Below, in pieces: positions 12,136 through 25,245 of a DNA stretch of 64,000 bases. How positions within the stretch are numbered: position 1 is the first letter of the stretch; each line of letters starts with the position of its first letter. Under the pieces are notes generated by a model that worked only from the letters and a program-made list of their open reading frames with translations, did not search any database and was not told where the DNA came from. A program made the translations under genes and the position numbers. Where the stretch lies: NCBI GenBank assembly GCA_007570785.1, contig ML660774.1, positions 10,424,185 through 10,488,184 of the forward strand, read 5' to 3'. Source of the stretch: Antilocapra americana (lineage: Eukaryota > Chordata > Mammalia > Artiodactyla > Antilocapridae).

Positions 12136-14329
12136 AGTTCTAAAAGTTTTCTAACTATAGAAAATGTACAAGCATTACAGAAGGAATAATAACTTGCTCT
12201 GAATTTTATAGTTCTGGAAATGCTCTATTATTTAGAAATAGCTCTTTAGTGTCCTCAATTTGCAGACCAACTTTTAAAATACCAATAATGGGCATTGCAG
12301 CGTTGCTTCATTTGCCAGCCAGGGAAAGAGCTGAAGAGTTCTCAGTGCTCTCCAAAGAGGAAATTTATAAAGTAAACCATATATGTCATGTGGAACTGAA
12401 GAACACTGATAAAGTGTTTCTGCCCTAACTCTGCACATGATATGGTTGCATACGCTGCACAACAGTCATGCTGTTCCAACGGTCACGCTGTTCCAACTTA
12501 AGCATATAAATGCTTCTTTCATTTTTTAGAAACAAAATGACTGATTCTCTTCTAAATTAATTGTCAATCTCTTAAGATTTAACATTGAGCATACCATCCA
12601 TTGCAATTAACCAAGAAGTAAAAAGATAATGGCTTTTTTCTCGTCATGGAACAATGGGATTTCATCTAGATTTTCTGATTAATTTGATGCTTTACTTTGT
12701 TATTATAGCTCAATTTATGTAGCTTTTCTGTCCATTCCTTGAAGGCACTTTTATCATCCATGAAAATTCAAAATCAAAAGAAAAATATTTCAATATTCAT
12801 TTTCCCCCACAGGGATACTTGTACTGCTCCACTGCGAGTAACTATTTAGAAAAGGCACTTTCAATGCTACTGAACTGCCAGAAAGCAAGTGCTATTTTTC
12901 CTTACCACTATTTTTTACTTCTCAGGAAATAAATGAAAATTAACTCAAATTACTTATTACTGTCACTAATATTGATTATCCAATTATCTAAACAACAAAA
13001 AAAAGGCAATTCTGTTCTATTATGCTAGAAAATAAATTATCATTAATAATATTCCTGAGAATAAGAGACTATTAGAGCCTAGACCATTTTTAAAGCCACA
13101 GTACTTCGGTGTCAAATTATTTTATTTCTTAGTTCTGCAGCTTCATTCTCATTTTTATACTTTTTTTCCTAAAGAGAACCGGAACTAAACAAAAAGGCTT
13201 CCTTCACATCCAGTATTGGAGGAATAAAACTAACAGTAACATATGCTTCATACTAACAGTAATAACTGCATTTATTTGCTATAAATCCTCTCTAACATCT
13301 ATTAATAAATAAGGTATATTCCAGTGATGTTTTAGATCCTAGATAAAGGACAGCTATACAGATCATAATGTAAACTTGTGTGGTTTAGTCTAAAAGCAAA
13401 AGAAATCCTGAGCAGGCGAAGAGGGGCTGGGTGTTAAAACAGACACGTTGTTGCTTTATAGGTGAACTGCTTGTAAAAGGGAACAGGTATAGGTTACCTA
13501 TACACATTACCTAAAGTATGGAGGTATAGGTTAATTCTTTGTAATAGGTAAAAATGGAGGGAAAAAACCTATGTGGGTGAGAAAAAATTGTTACTCCTAG
13601 AGATTCTGTGTTATGTGTGCAATTTCCAAAGATCTGGAGAGAGTGGTGATGATAATGAAATATTCAGGTTTAGCTTGGCACTGTCTTGTCTCTTTAAACA
13701 TCTCTGTTTTCCCAGCTGAGTGTTTCTAGGCTGCACTCAGTTGAGCTCTCAGACACAAAGAGAAGCTGAAGTGCCTTCCTCCTTCCACCACCTAAATGCC
13801 TGAGGAACTTGTGTCCCCTGTGCACGAGATTTTCTACCGAAGTATCGAGTTCCCTAAATTAACCCACACCTCATGATTACAGTCCTCCACAGGGCTACAA
13901 ATATATATCATCTTCTAAAATTCAGGTCACCTCTTCCCCTAAAAAAAATCTCTCCAACTCCTTTTTGAGATCCTCCACATTTCAATTTTACCTTATCTTT
14001 CAGCTCAGCCTCTCTTACACATTTTCAATCACATAATACTGAAGACATAGCAGGAAATTTTCCTTTCTTAGTATGTGCCAGGCACTCTTGTGCCTTCTCG
14101 TTTTGATTTTAATTCCTTCTGTTTAAAATACCCTTTTCCAGTTCTCTGTCTCTCCCCTTGCATATGGGCATAGCCGTGAGATTAGTTCCAGTCACTATAA
14201 CTAGGAACTAGGAGCATCTCAAGGAATTAGGAGGGTCCCTTCAATATGACTAGGCATTTAAGAAGTGGTTGTACCCTCCCTATATTTTCTAATCTGCTAC
14301 TAAGTAAATTCAGAGATTTGGAGGTCCTG
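12136..14329. other. Unassigned stretch
   Basis: No recognised genes or repeats. A small direct repeat of about 17 bp (tcatgctgttccaac / tcacgctgttccaac) sits at 12464-12498. 13720-14300 is less AT-rich and unassigned. Confidence 0.5.
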
Positions 14330-15624
14330 TTCTGTTCTGTTCAGTCGCTCAGTCATGTCTGACTCTCTGTGACCCCATGAGCTGCAGCACACCAGGCATC
14401 CCTGTCCATCACCAACTCCCGGAGCCCACTCAAACTCATGTCCATTGACGCGGTGATGCCATCCAACCATCTCATCCACTATCGTCCCCTTCTCCTCCCG
14501 CCCTTAATCTTTCCCAGCATCAGGGTCTTTTCAAATGAGTCAGCTCTTTGCATGAGGTGGCTAAAATATTGGTGTTTCAGCTTCAACATCAGTCCTTCCA
14601 ATGAACACCCAGGACTGATCTCCTTTAAGATGAGCTTGTTGGATCTCCTTGCAGTCCAAAGGACTCTCAAGATTCTTCTCCAATATCACAGTCCAAAAGC
14701 ATCAATTCTTCAGTGCTCAGCTTTCTTCACCGTCATATCCATACATGACTACTGGAAAAACCATAGCCTTGACTAGACAGAACCTTTGTCAACAAAATAA
14801 TGTCTCTGCTTTTAAATATGCTATCTAGGTTGGTAATAACTTTTCTTTCAAGGAGTAAACAACTTTTAATTTCATGGCTGCAATCACCATCTGCAGTGAT
14901 TTTGGAGCCCAAAACACTGTTTCTCCATCTATTTGCCATGAAGTGATGGGACCAGATGCCATGATCTTAGTTTTCTTAATGTTGAGCTTTAAGCCAACTT
15001 TTTCACTCTCCTCTTTCACTTTCCTCAAGAGGCTCTTTAGTTATTCACTTTCTGCCGTAAGGGTGGTGTCATCTGCATATCTGAAGATACTGATATTTCT
15101 CCCAGCAATCTTGATTCCAGCTTGTGCTTCATCCAGCCCAGCATTTCTTATGTAGTATTCTGCATATAAGTAACATAAGGAGGGTGACAATACTCCTTTT
15201 CCTATTTGGAGCCAGTCTGTTGTTCCATGTCCAGTTCTAACTGTTGCTTCCTGACCTGCATACAGGTTTCTCAAGAGACAGGTCATACGGTCAGGTATTC
15301 CCATCTCTTTAAGAGTTTTCCACAGTTTACTGTGATTCATACAGTCAAAGGCTTGGCATAGTCAATAGAGCAGAAACAGATGTTTTTCTGGAACTCTCTT
15401 GCTTCTTCGATGATCCAGCAGAGGTTCACAATTTGATCTCTGGTTTCTCTGCCTTTACTAAAACCAGCTTGAACATCTGGAAGTTCACGGTTCACGTATT
15501 GCTGAAGCCTGGCTTAGAGAATTTTGAGCATTACTTTACCGGCGTGTAAGATAAGTGCTATTGTGTGGTAGTTTGAGCATTCTTTGGCATTTCCTTTCTC
15601 TGGGATTGGAATGAAAACTGTCCT
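14330..15624 (-). mobile_element. BovB LINE, 3' portion including RT active site, antisense
   Basis: About 1.3 kb of BovB on the minus strand, 3' end at left (tail phrase near 14340), 5' truncation near 15624. Open pieces: 15041-15340 carries the RT core with YADDTTL (the catalytic Asp pair); 14825-15028 follows with VGLKLNIKKTKIMASGPITS; 14733-14939 and 14479-14670 carry later segments. The pieces lie in different frames, so the copy cannot make a full protein. No convincing target duplication. Confidence 0.93.
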
Positions 15625-17025
15625 AGGAAAGAGCACAACTACAAAAAGAACAAAACCCAGGTTCCAAAATCAATGCAAGTAGGATAACTACTCAATAGTA
15701 TGAATGCCCTCACTGGTCTGTTATGTGTGCAATAAAAAAGCATCTATTAGTAAACCAGTCACGTTTTGTAGTTGATTCGTTATAACCATTTCAAAACCCA
15801 AATATTATATAACATATTATAAGAAAAGAGGGTCATTTACAATTTAAACTGGGCAATGTACCTCTAATATTTAACTTATATTAATTCAAGAACATTAAAA
15901 GTTATTAAGTTGACTCTACTATGAGTAATGTACTATATAAATCACCATAGAAACTTCCCAAATGAGAGTCCTTGCATTAAACAAGTTTAAAAAATATAAT
16001 GAAAAACTGAGAAGTTAGATTACTTTCTTCTTCCATTTTTAAGGAAACTCTTGTTATAAAAAAAGAAACTTTTTCCTCAATATCAAATATTTTTAATCTA
16101 GTAGAGAAGTCAATTAGATAACAAAAGAAAAAAGATAATTGAAACTCTATAACAAGATCTCAACTAATTTTTTAGTGAGGAAAACAGTTTCTTAGCAACT
16201 GAAATAATTCTGTTAACAGGAAAAAATAGGATCTAAAAATAAAAAATTCAATTTACAACCAACAGACACTCTCAGAGCCAGTGTTCCCCAGAGTAATAAG
16301 GTATCAATATGAAGTTCACAAGATTACTTGAAATTTTAATTATTTATGCCCTTTTAGGTCAACAGTTTTCCAGAGTCCTGGCTCTATACCATATTAGTAT
16401 CTAAATGTAATACAGTCAGAATAAAACTGCTTTAATTGAGTATACCGAAAAGACAATCACCAGATTGGCCCAGGAGTGTGTCCTCACATGCTGTTATAAG
16501 ACAGCAAGGTCCTTCCTGATTTTCATGCTATGAAAACAAATCATTTATGCAATGGCAAGAAACTCTTGTTCTCCCTTAGGAACTCTGTACCTTTACATAG
16601 AAACCCAGCTCCAGTTAATTACAGCTCTCAAATCTGCCTAAGAATGGTACATCTTCAAATTAAGTGAAGAATCACATATTGCAATGCAGAACAACAATAA
16701 CGTAATTACAACTCAAAATTTTTCCACTACATTTTTTCATCTTAAGTCACAAACTTAACACACTTTGTTTAATTTGAACATTTAAGGAAAACATACACTG
16801 AGGGAAAACATTTTTATAATCTGTTAAAGTAGAAGAGACATTGCATCTATAGTGGTCTTCCTCAGTGAATTTTCTGTCTTTCACTTGATCCTGAATTAAA
16901 ATTTATTCTTTATCAAAATAATATTCAAGACCAACTTGGCTCAAATTTGAGTTGTTAAATGAAAATCTAAAATTGTTTGGAACAGTGATGTCTCTTAGTC
17001 TGAGAAAGTATTGTTTTGGTTGTAG
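15625..17025. other. Unassigned AT-rich stretch between two BovB copies
   Basis: No open frame with recognisable features and no repeat I can name. Confidence 0.5.
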
Positions 17026-17672
17026 GTCTGGTCCCATCACTTCATGGGAAATAGATGGGGAAACAGTGTCAGACTTTATTTTTTTGGGACTCCAAAATAC
17101 TGCAGATGGTGATTGCAGCCATGAAATCAAAAGACGCCTACTCCTAGGAAGGAAGTTATGGCCAACCTGGATAACTTATTGAAAAGCAGAGACATTACTT
17201 TGCCAACAAAGGGCCGTTTAGTCAAAGCTATGGTTTTTCCAGTAGTCATGTATGGATGTGAGAGTTGGACAATGAAAAAGGCTGAGTGCCGTAGAATTGA
17301 TGCTTTTGAACTGTGGTGTTGGAGAAGACTCTTGAGAGTCCCTTGGAGTGCAATAAGATCCAATAAGTCCATCCTAAAGGGGATCAGTCCTGGGTGTCCA
17401 TTGGAAGGACTGATGTTGAAGCTGAAACTCCAGTACTTTGGCCACCTCATGCAAAGAGTTGACTTATTGGAAAAGACCCTGATGCTGGGAAGGATTGGGG
17501 GCATAAGGAAAAGGGAAAGATAGAGGATGAGATGGCTGGATGGCATCACCGACTCAATGGACATGGGTTTGGGTGGACTCCAGGAGTTGGTGATGGACAG
17601 GGAGGCCTGGACTGCTGTGGTTCATGAGGTCGCAGAGAGTCAGACATGACTGAGCGATTGACCTGAACTGAA
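17026..17672 (+). mobile_element. BovB LINE 3' end, sense
   Basis: Two overlapping frames, 16952-17182 and 17158-17523, carry GPITSWEIDGETVSDFIFLG and then VMYGCESWTMKKAE, LWCWRRLLRVPW and ISPGCPLEGLML. One frameshift near 17160-17180 separates them. Terminates with the BovB tail near 17672. Confidence 0.93.
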
Positions 17673-18024
17673 ACCTTATCATATTAAAATATATCATTTG
17701 TAATTCCAAGATCAATTTCTCTGTATTCTCAATGTCGAAGGCAAAGAGATAATGACCTCTCATCAACACAAAAACTTACATTACTAAGTGACACACCATA
17801 TTATAGCTATATAAAGTTTATCAGTGAAGAAAGTCCCATTTTTCTTTGCTGATGAGTTACTATTATCATATATGTATATTCTCTTTCTGGTTTTGTTTTG
17901 CAAAGTGCTTTTAACTATTGACTTTAATTCTCTCTTGTATTTATATTCAAGTTGCTATTATTGACCCCATGTAAAGTTTAAAAATATATATCTAAACATA
18001 TGTAAAACATATATACGTGTGTAG
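17673..18024. other. Unassigned AT-rich sequence
   Basis: No feature recognised; its right part may be the decayed 3' edge of the antisense L1 that follows. Confidence 0.4.
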
Positions 18025-18515
18025 GTCATCTGCATTTTCTCTTTGGATAAATGTCTATTCAGTTTTTCTGCCCATCCTTTAATCGGGTTAATTTTTCTTT
18101 TATATTGGTTGAAGGAGCTGTTTTGTATTATGTTGGACATTGATCCTTTACCAGTTATATTATTTGTAAATATTTTCTCCCATTCAGTAGGTTGTCTTTT
18201 CGTTTTGTCAATGGTCTTCCTTGCCATGCAAGATTAATTAGATTCCATTAGTTTAGTTTTGTTTCTATCTACTTTAGGAGACAGATCCAAAAATATATTG
18301 CTGCTATTTATATTAAAGAATGTTGTACTTATGCTTTCTTTTAGGAGATTTATAATAGCTGGACTCAAATTTAGTCTTTAACCCATTTTGAGTTTATTTC
18401 TGTATATACTGTTAAAGAATTTCTAATTTCATTCTTTTACATGTAGCTGTCCAGTTTTTTTAGCATCACTTATCAAATAAGTGGTTTTTCTATCAGATAT
18501 TTTTCTTTAGGTACA

Positions 18516-19125
18516 ACTTTTTTTTAATTTGTGTACAATGTGAATGTATTATTACTACTGAACTTACACTTAATATGATTGACTGAAAATTCTATGTTAC
18601 ATGTACTTTACAGTACTTTACAACAATTTAAAAAAATTTTAAACACCTAGATAGCAGTCCAGCCCAGTGCTAAATCAGACCAGACTTTGCTTTGGAGTCC
18701 TCCCATTTGCAACAGTGTAAATAGTTCTTTAGTGTGAACTTACTGGTGCCGAAGGAGGTGGGAGTTTTGGCTAAAGCCTCTCCCACAGCTGAAACATTCA
18801 CAAGGCCTTTCCCCATTGTGAACTCTCCAATATTTAACAAGGCTGGAGTTGCACCTAAAGACTTTCCCACATTCTCTGCACTCATAAGGCTTTTCTCCAG
18901 TGTGGACTCTTTGATGAATAACAAGGGTGGGGCTGTCCATAAAGAATTTCCCACATTTGCTACATTCATCATTTTTTTCTCTGGTGTGGACGTTCTGGTG
19001 CCGAATGAGGTGTGACTTTTGACTGAAGCCTCTACCACATACACTGCACTCATAAGGCCTTTCTCTGGTGTGATTTCTCTGATGCCTAATGTGAGTTATG
19101 CCTAAAGAAAATATATTGCATGATT
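18516..19125 (-). pseudogene. C2H2 zinc-finger protein retropseudogene, 5'-truncated, inside antisense L1
   Basis: The minus-strand frame 18740-19180 encodes tandem Krueppel-type C2H2 fingers with TGEKPYEC-type linkers. In order there is a partial finger (about residues 23-38), two fingers with both Cys and both His (about 44-66 and 72-94), a third whose first His is replaced by Tyr (KYWRVH), and a fourth cut by a stop between its two His. After the stop the same frame continues with a VHTKE-like remnant, so the stop is a mutation rather than the natural end. A 3'-UTR-like stretch then leads to a run of eight or nine T on the plus strand near 18515, which reads as a short poly(A) on the sense strand. 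No intron is visible. The parent would be a nuclear DNA-binding, probably KRAB-type, repressor; which gene is unknown. Target duplications were not found. The first ~20 residues of the frame are L1, not zinc finger. Confidence 0.85.
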
Positions 19126-19540
19126 TTCCTATCTTACTTTTTTGCCACCTGTATTGTAAGTTAACTAATAAGAAGTCCATGAATTTATTTCTGGGCTCTC
19201 TATCCCTGCTTCATAGATCTAAGGGTTTTTTTTTTTTTTTTTATGCCAGTACTATACTGTTTTGATTACTGCAGATTGTGTAGTATAGTCTGAAGACAGG
19301 GAGCATGATTCCTCCAGCTCTGTTCGCTTTCTCAAGATTGTTTCTTCTTTCTCAAGATTCTTTTCAATATTTGGGGCCTTTTCTGTTTCCACACAAATTT
19401 TTAAATGATTTGTTCTAGTTCTGCTAAAAATGCCCTTGATATTTTGATAGGGATTGCACTGAATGTGTAGATTTTCTTGGTTATTATGGTCACTTTAACA
19501 AGATTAATTCCCCCAATATAAGAATATTTCTTTTTCCAAA

Positions 19541-19790
19541 GACAAAATGCAGATGGACAACCTACATATGGCAAGATGGCCAACATAGTTAATCATCAAG
19601 GTAATGCAAATCAAAATCACAATAAGGTACACATGTCAGAATGGCTATCATCGAAAGGACAAAAATAGCAAATATTGGCTAGGACATGAAGTAAAGTAAA
19701 TCCTATACTTCCCGCTGTTGGTGGGAATATAAATTGGTGTAGCCAATGGGAAAAACAGAATGGAGGTTCATTGGTAGTGCTATATAAAAA
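19541..19790 (+). mobile_element. L1 ORF2 3' fragment, sense, inside antisense L1
   Basis: Carries sense L1 phrases ('ggtaatgcaaatcaaaatca', 'gttggtgggaatataaattg') while the DNA on both sides reads antisense L1. It marks either a nested insertion or a local inversion with loss of part of the outer L1. Confidence 0.75.
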
Positions 19791-21415
19791 TATAATTGAT
19801 TTGTATATGTTGATCTTTTAACCTGAAACATTGCTGAACCCTTGTTTTTCTAATTTTTATTTCTTATTGGAATATAGTTGATTAACATTGTTGTGCTAGT
19901 TTCAGATATATGTGCTGAATTCCTTTATTAGTTTTATTTGCTCCCAATATTAAGGGAAATTCATCCAATTTTTCATCATCAAGAATTATGATAACTGTAG
20001 GTTTTTTATGTGTTCCTCATCAAGTCAAAGACATTCCTCTTTATTCCTAGCTTTGTGAGTTTTTTTTAATCAATAAAGTGCTAAATTTTGTCAGTGGATG
20101 CTTATTTTGTATCAATGGATGTGGTCATGTGACTTTTTTAGCCTATTGATAAGGTAGATTATACTAATTAATTTATTCATGCTGATGCAGACTTGTATCT
20201 CTGAAAAAAATTCTTTCTTGGTCATGGTACATAATTCTTTTTATATATTTCTAAATTGTATTTTTCAGTATGTTATGAATAACTTATGTATCTGTACTGA
20301 TGAGGGATACTGGCCTTCAACTTCTGGTGTTAGTATTTTTCTAATATTGATATCATAGTAATACTTTCCTCAGAATGAGTTTAGAAGAGCTCTTTACTTT
20401 TCTATTTTCTAGTACAAATTGTGTAAAATTGGTGTTAATTCTTCTTTAAATGTATATAGACTTCTCTGTGAGTCATTTGACAAAGATTTGGGGGGGTGGG
20501 ATGAGATTTCAACATGGAATGTAAATTCCTTAAAAATTATAAATCTATTTAAATTATTTCATATTTGAAGTGAGTTGTATCACTTGTACTTTTTGAGAAA
20601 TCATTCTATTTTATCTCAGTATTCTCTTATTATCCTTTAAAAATCTGCAAGAGATTTAGTGATGTGCCCTCTTATATTCTCATTTTAACAGTTTCTTTCT
20701 TACTTTGTAAGTTCTGCTAGAAGTTTGCAATTTTACTGATCTATTCAAATAACCAACTTTCGATTTACTGGTTTTCTTTAAGTTTGTTGTTGCTTACACT
20801 TTCTGGCTTATTTTGAGTGTATTTTGCCTTTGATTATTTTAGTTTGTTGAGTTGGAGTATTAATTTGAGACCTTTTCCTTTTCTAATACGTTCACTTAAT
20901 GCTATGAATTTTCCCCTCAGTACTGTTTTAGCTGTGTCCCCAAAATTTTAGTATGTTTAATTTTTATTTTCAATTGGTTCAATATTTTTTCTTTTCTCAT
21001 GACATTTTTAACTTAAATTATTCATAAATTTGTTGTATAGATTTCAAATATTTGACAATCTTCCTGTTATCTCTATTTATAGTTTTATTCACTTGTAGTC
21101 AGAGAATATACTGTACATGATTTCAATTTTTAAAAATGTGTTGTTGGTTTTTTTTATGACCAAAGACATGGTCTATTTTGGTTTATCACATTGTGGGCAC
21201 CTGAAAGGAAGTCAACTGTGTCATTGTGAAGTAATGTGTTCTGAATTTTGTTTATGTCCTGTTTGCTGAAGGAGTTCTCTATATCCCTGCTGATTTTCTG
21301 CCTAGATACTCTTACCAATTGAGAGGAGTGTTGGTTTCTCCAATTACAATGCTTTTGAAAACATACTCTAAAACAGTCACTTTGATTCATCTCATGAAGG
21401 TAAATGTTATACCTT

Positions 21416-23130
21416 AAACCACTACTCTTTTAGAATTTCCTTTTTGATAAACAGAACAATACAATGTTTTAACCAATATATTTTCCTCTAAATAATTCGT
21501 TTTTTATCTTTATACCTATTTCTTGTAAGTAACACTCTATTTCAGAGGAGGAGGAGTATAGTAAGACTGTTGTTGGCTTTTTCTTCGAATAAGCTTTCAA
21601 AACTCATTGTAAAGACATTATATATGGGAGACAAGGTTTCTCAAACCCCTTTGAAAACTGAATACTAGGAACAAGGAAGGACGCAAGAAACAAGGTTAAT
21701 TTATAAATAACAGATTAAGAAGAATGTATGGCAAAGTGAAAGTCACATTTCCACCCCAGAGGAAATGAAGATACTCTGTACTAGGATAGAGGGAAAGGCC
21801 TTAAATCCACAGGGTTAGACAAAGTTTTGCATCCCTGGTACTGGTTGTATTGTGAGAGTTACTGAACTCAGTATCTGGCAAAATATGCCAGTGTGGCTAA
21901 TGCAAGAAACCAAGGACCAGACAATAAAAATGTATATCTTATTCTATGCCAATATGAAGAGATAACAGCTGAATCAAGCAGCCTTCACTTCTCCAAACAC
22001 TGACATTTCTAATAAAGCTCTCCAAAACTTAAATGGAATTCCACAAAAATACTGGAATTGACTGGGTTTACCCAGAAGTGCATGAGATTAAACTTTTAGC
22101 CACCAAAATAGAATAGCGGTTCATATTATAAATCAAATTGATATAGAAAAACAAATCTACATTTTTCCCCCTACACTAAAGCTTGTAAGGAGTGAAATGT
22201 GGACTCACTGCAACTATATGCATCAACATAGACTAAAAGGATCCTGAATCATGTCGGAGTCCGTGTACCCCTCCCACCCCTGACTGAAGGATATGGTAAG
22301 ATTCAAAGTTATGACATCCATGAAACAGTGAGAATTAGAAGTAGAATGACAGGGGAATTTAAAAAATAATAAAAAAGAAACTTATTTGGAAATTTAAAAT
22401 ATTTAAATGTTAATAGTTTGAGATGTATCAAAATTTCCAAAAGGGTTAAAATTCAAATTCTTTCTCCTATCTTAAAAGATGCTTTTTTCAGGGCTTTCAG
22501 GACAAAAGTTCATATACTCCAGCCCAGTTCTCAGGACTCTAAAAATATCAATAACTCAACAGTCCACTCATCTGTATGGCCAGTGTATCTAAGTTACAAC
22601 TCAAGTTCATATGTAAAAACTCTAACAGGAATAAGCAAAAATGTTTGGTAGAATGAAAACCAGCAAAAATCATATATAAACATTTTAATTTGATTTCCAG
22701 TTGTCTCTCTCAATCAGGTAAAATGAGGAGAAAAAATCCCATCATTAGAGTAGCCATTGTGAAAGCAGAGCACAAAGAACCTGCTTCATAGATGCTAGTT
22801 GCTTTTTTTTCTTAATCTGAGCAAATACCACTTCTTTGTTAATACGATTGGATATATGCCTTAAACTTTATTTCGTTAAAAACATCAATACTTGCTCTTC
22901 CTATGTCAAAACGTTATAGTGCCAAATAAATGAAGTTTATATGTGATAGCCTTTTGGATATCAAAAATTATACTACACAATTAAAATACAACCTTTCTCA
23001 GTATATCATGGTTATTACACTCTCTGTTGAATAGAAGCCTAAATTTCTCCCTAAGTGCTAGGTTCTTAATAAGGAAAATCAATTTCAAAAATAAGTTTTC
23101 ATACTAAAATTAGTACAGAATTAATACAAG
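21416..23130. other. Unassigned AT-rich stretch
   Basis: No recognised repeat or gene. Small open frames (for example 22418-22651) lack family features. Confidence 0.5.
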
Positions 23131-23337
23131 TGTGTTAGTCGCTCAGCTGTGTCCAACTCTTTGCAACCCCATGGGGTGTAGCCCACCAGGCTCCTCCATC
23201 CATGTGCTTTTCCAGGCAGGAATATTGGAGTGGGTTGCCATTTCCTTTTCCAGGGGATCTTCCTGACCCAGGAATCAAAACAGGGTCTCCTGCATAGCAG
23301 GCAAACTCTTTACTGTCTGAGCTACCAGGAAAGCCCA
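23131..23337 (-). mobile_element. Bov-tA SINE, antisense
   Basis: About 207 bp. The BovB-like tail (agtcgctcagctgtgtccaa) is at the left end. The tRNA-derived head is at the right end; on the minus strand it begins near 'tggtagctcagacagtaaag', which is box A-like. Internal pol III promoter motifs are worn. The 67-codon open frame at 23135-23338 is the SINE sequence itself, not a gene. Confidence 0.93.
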
Positions 23338-24817
23338 AATATATACATGTTGTATATGTAAATTAATACTTTAAAATTATAAAGCAGACAAATCACTTTT
23401 AACATACAGTTAGGCAGTCTGAAAATTTCAAAGAGTCCAGCTTTCTATTCTGAATACACTGTCGATTTTAAATTCTCTCTCTCTCTCCTTCTCTACCCAT
23501 CCTTTTTCTCAACAATGCTCAAACAATGCTCAATCAGATCTACACAAACTTTGCCAAGTTGGAGGCTACAAGAGATCCATAAATATTTACACTATTTAAA
23601 GTTTCAGTTTAGAGGTTAAAAAAAAATATCACTATTTGCTTTTACCACTAGGGTGGTTTGAATAGATTGTAAATTAAACAGGTGTACCTCAAAGTGTAGC
23701 CAGTTACATCATTCCAGCATTAATTATAAGCATTTTCTTTATGTCTCATACTTGGGAGCATGGAAACTTTTAGTTTTTAGGTCATAGAAATAAACATTTT
23801 GCGAACACAGAAATTAAATCAATTCTAAAGCACTGCTTATTACTCGTGCTTTACCTAATCTATATGTGCATACACACATAAAAGTATTAAGGTAAGTCTT
23901 TGATCTACAATTATCAATTTTGTGTTTCTTTGGCTTGACTATAGCATATCTACCATAAGCTTATTACCATTTGGAAGTAAGTTGTGTCCAACTCAGTATC
24001 ACCATCATGAATTTTATTAGAAATTATATATGGAATTAGGGAAACATCCGCTTTCACATTTGTAATACTTTGTGCAGTTCAAGTTAATAACTTTCATTTC
24101 TGAAACTCATGACCCCCTAGACATAAGGTACACACTCCTATACATTCAAAGATTAGAGAGCAATTAGAATACTGTCTCAAAAGTGAGACTTTGACTTTAC
24201 TCCTTGCTCAGCATCTGTTACTATTCTAAGTGATAATTTAGTAATTATTTCTGTATTACCATCGTTTGGTGCTAGACCTGTCACAGTGTCTCAAATGATT
24301 TTACATTAGATCAGAATGATGCATGTTTGAAACCCAGCAACAATTTTTTTTTAAGAAGTGGTAATAGAACTGCTGGGGTTACAACTAATAGTCAAATCCT
24401 CCATGCTATTTCATAAAGAAAGGCCAGATCCTAAACAGTAATACTTGCAGGTAATTTGGAGGGAGGACTGATTTCTCTTGTCTAGAGAGAGTAAGAGAAA
24501 GACAAAATACAAAGTAAATAATGGGTTTTAAAATAATTACAGATAACTTGCAATTATCCATGCAAATTTGTACTCATTGCCAGAAGCAAGGCTAAGACTC
24601 TAAGTTAATTGGGCTGCTGAGGTCTGGATGGTGCAGCCTCTATGCAGACTGCTGGGCCCTGTCACCCTCTGTCAGGATGCTCACACACTTGTTTCTTCAA
24701 CAAATGAAAGGAGAAGCATCAGAGGAGAAGGGTTGGCTTCACTCCTTCTTCATTATCTCTAAGTAAAAAGGTTCTTCCATTGTCGGTTAGCCAAAGAGGA
24801 TCTAGGTTTGGTTTTAT
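23338..24817. other. Unassigned AT-rich stretch
   Basis: Holds a short TC run near 23475 and nothing else I can name. 24590-24720 is slightly richer in GC. Confidence 0.5.
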
Positions 24818-24960
24818 TCATTCATTCCTAAAATATTTTTCAAGTAGTTACTATACACTGGATGATATTCTAAGCTGTATAGCTATATCAGTCAAAAAAA
24901 AAAAAAAGAAAGAAAAAGAAAATCCTGCCCATCCTGGGCTTACATTATAGATCTACTTAT
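24818..24960 (-). mobile_element. L2 LINE fragment, 3' terminus, antisense
   Basis: 'ttcattcattcctaaaatat...' then '...cctgcccatcctgggcttac' follows the antisense L2 terminus. An A-rich run (24895-24920) sits in the middle. Confidence 0.65.
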
Positions 24961-24987
24961 AAATATTTACCTATGTTCATCCTCCTT

Positions 24988-25245
24988 GTTTAACGTCTAT
25001 GCAAAGTACATCCTGTGAAATGCTGTGCTGGATGAAGCACAGCTGGAATCAAGATTGCTGGGAGAAATATCATCAGCTTGAGACAGGCAGATGATACCAC
25101 CATAGTGGCAGAAAGCAAAGAGGAACTAAAGAGTCTCTTGATGAAGGTGAAAGAGGAGAGTGAAAAAGATGGCTCAAAACTCATCATTTCAAACACTAAG
25201 ATCATGACATCCAGTCCCATCACTTCACGACTTAATGACTGAACA
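24988..25245 (+). mobile_element. BovB LINE internal fragment, sense
   Basis: Short piece around the RT active site: 'gctggatgaagcacagctgg', 'ggcagatgataccaccatag' (which codes ADDTTI), and 'gcagaaagcaaagaggaact'. Truncated on both sides and frameshifted. Confidence 0.9.

Larger units (their letters stand above)
18025..21415 (-). mobile_element. Long old L1, ORF2, antisense, with two insertions
   Basis: From left to right the sequence runs from the ORF2 C-terminus backwards. The open frame 17958-18227 has KTKRQPTEWEKI and [19 protein letters not shown]. 19401-19586 (minus) has FSAIPIKISRAFLAELEQII. The RT-region antisense continues to about 21415. It is interrupted at about 18516-19125 by a zinc-finger retrocopy and at 19541-19790 by an L1 piece in the other orientation. 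Heavily mutated and non-functional. Confidence 0.85.

Noticed and set aside
18670..19053. 127-codon frame in a second minus-strand frame of the zinc-finger region
   Set aside because: Off-frame shadow of the C2H2 repeats; the repeated linkers create a repeated off-frame peptide.
23135..23338. Small protein of 67 codons
   Set aside because: It is a Bov-tA SINE read through; the same peptide pattern appears at 28049-28246.
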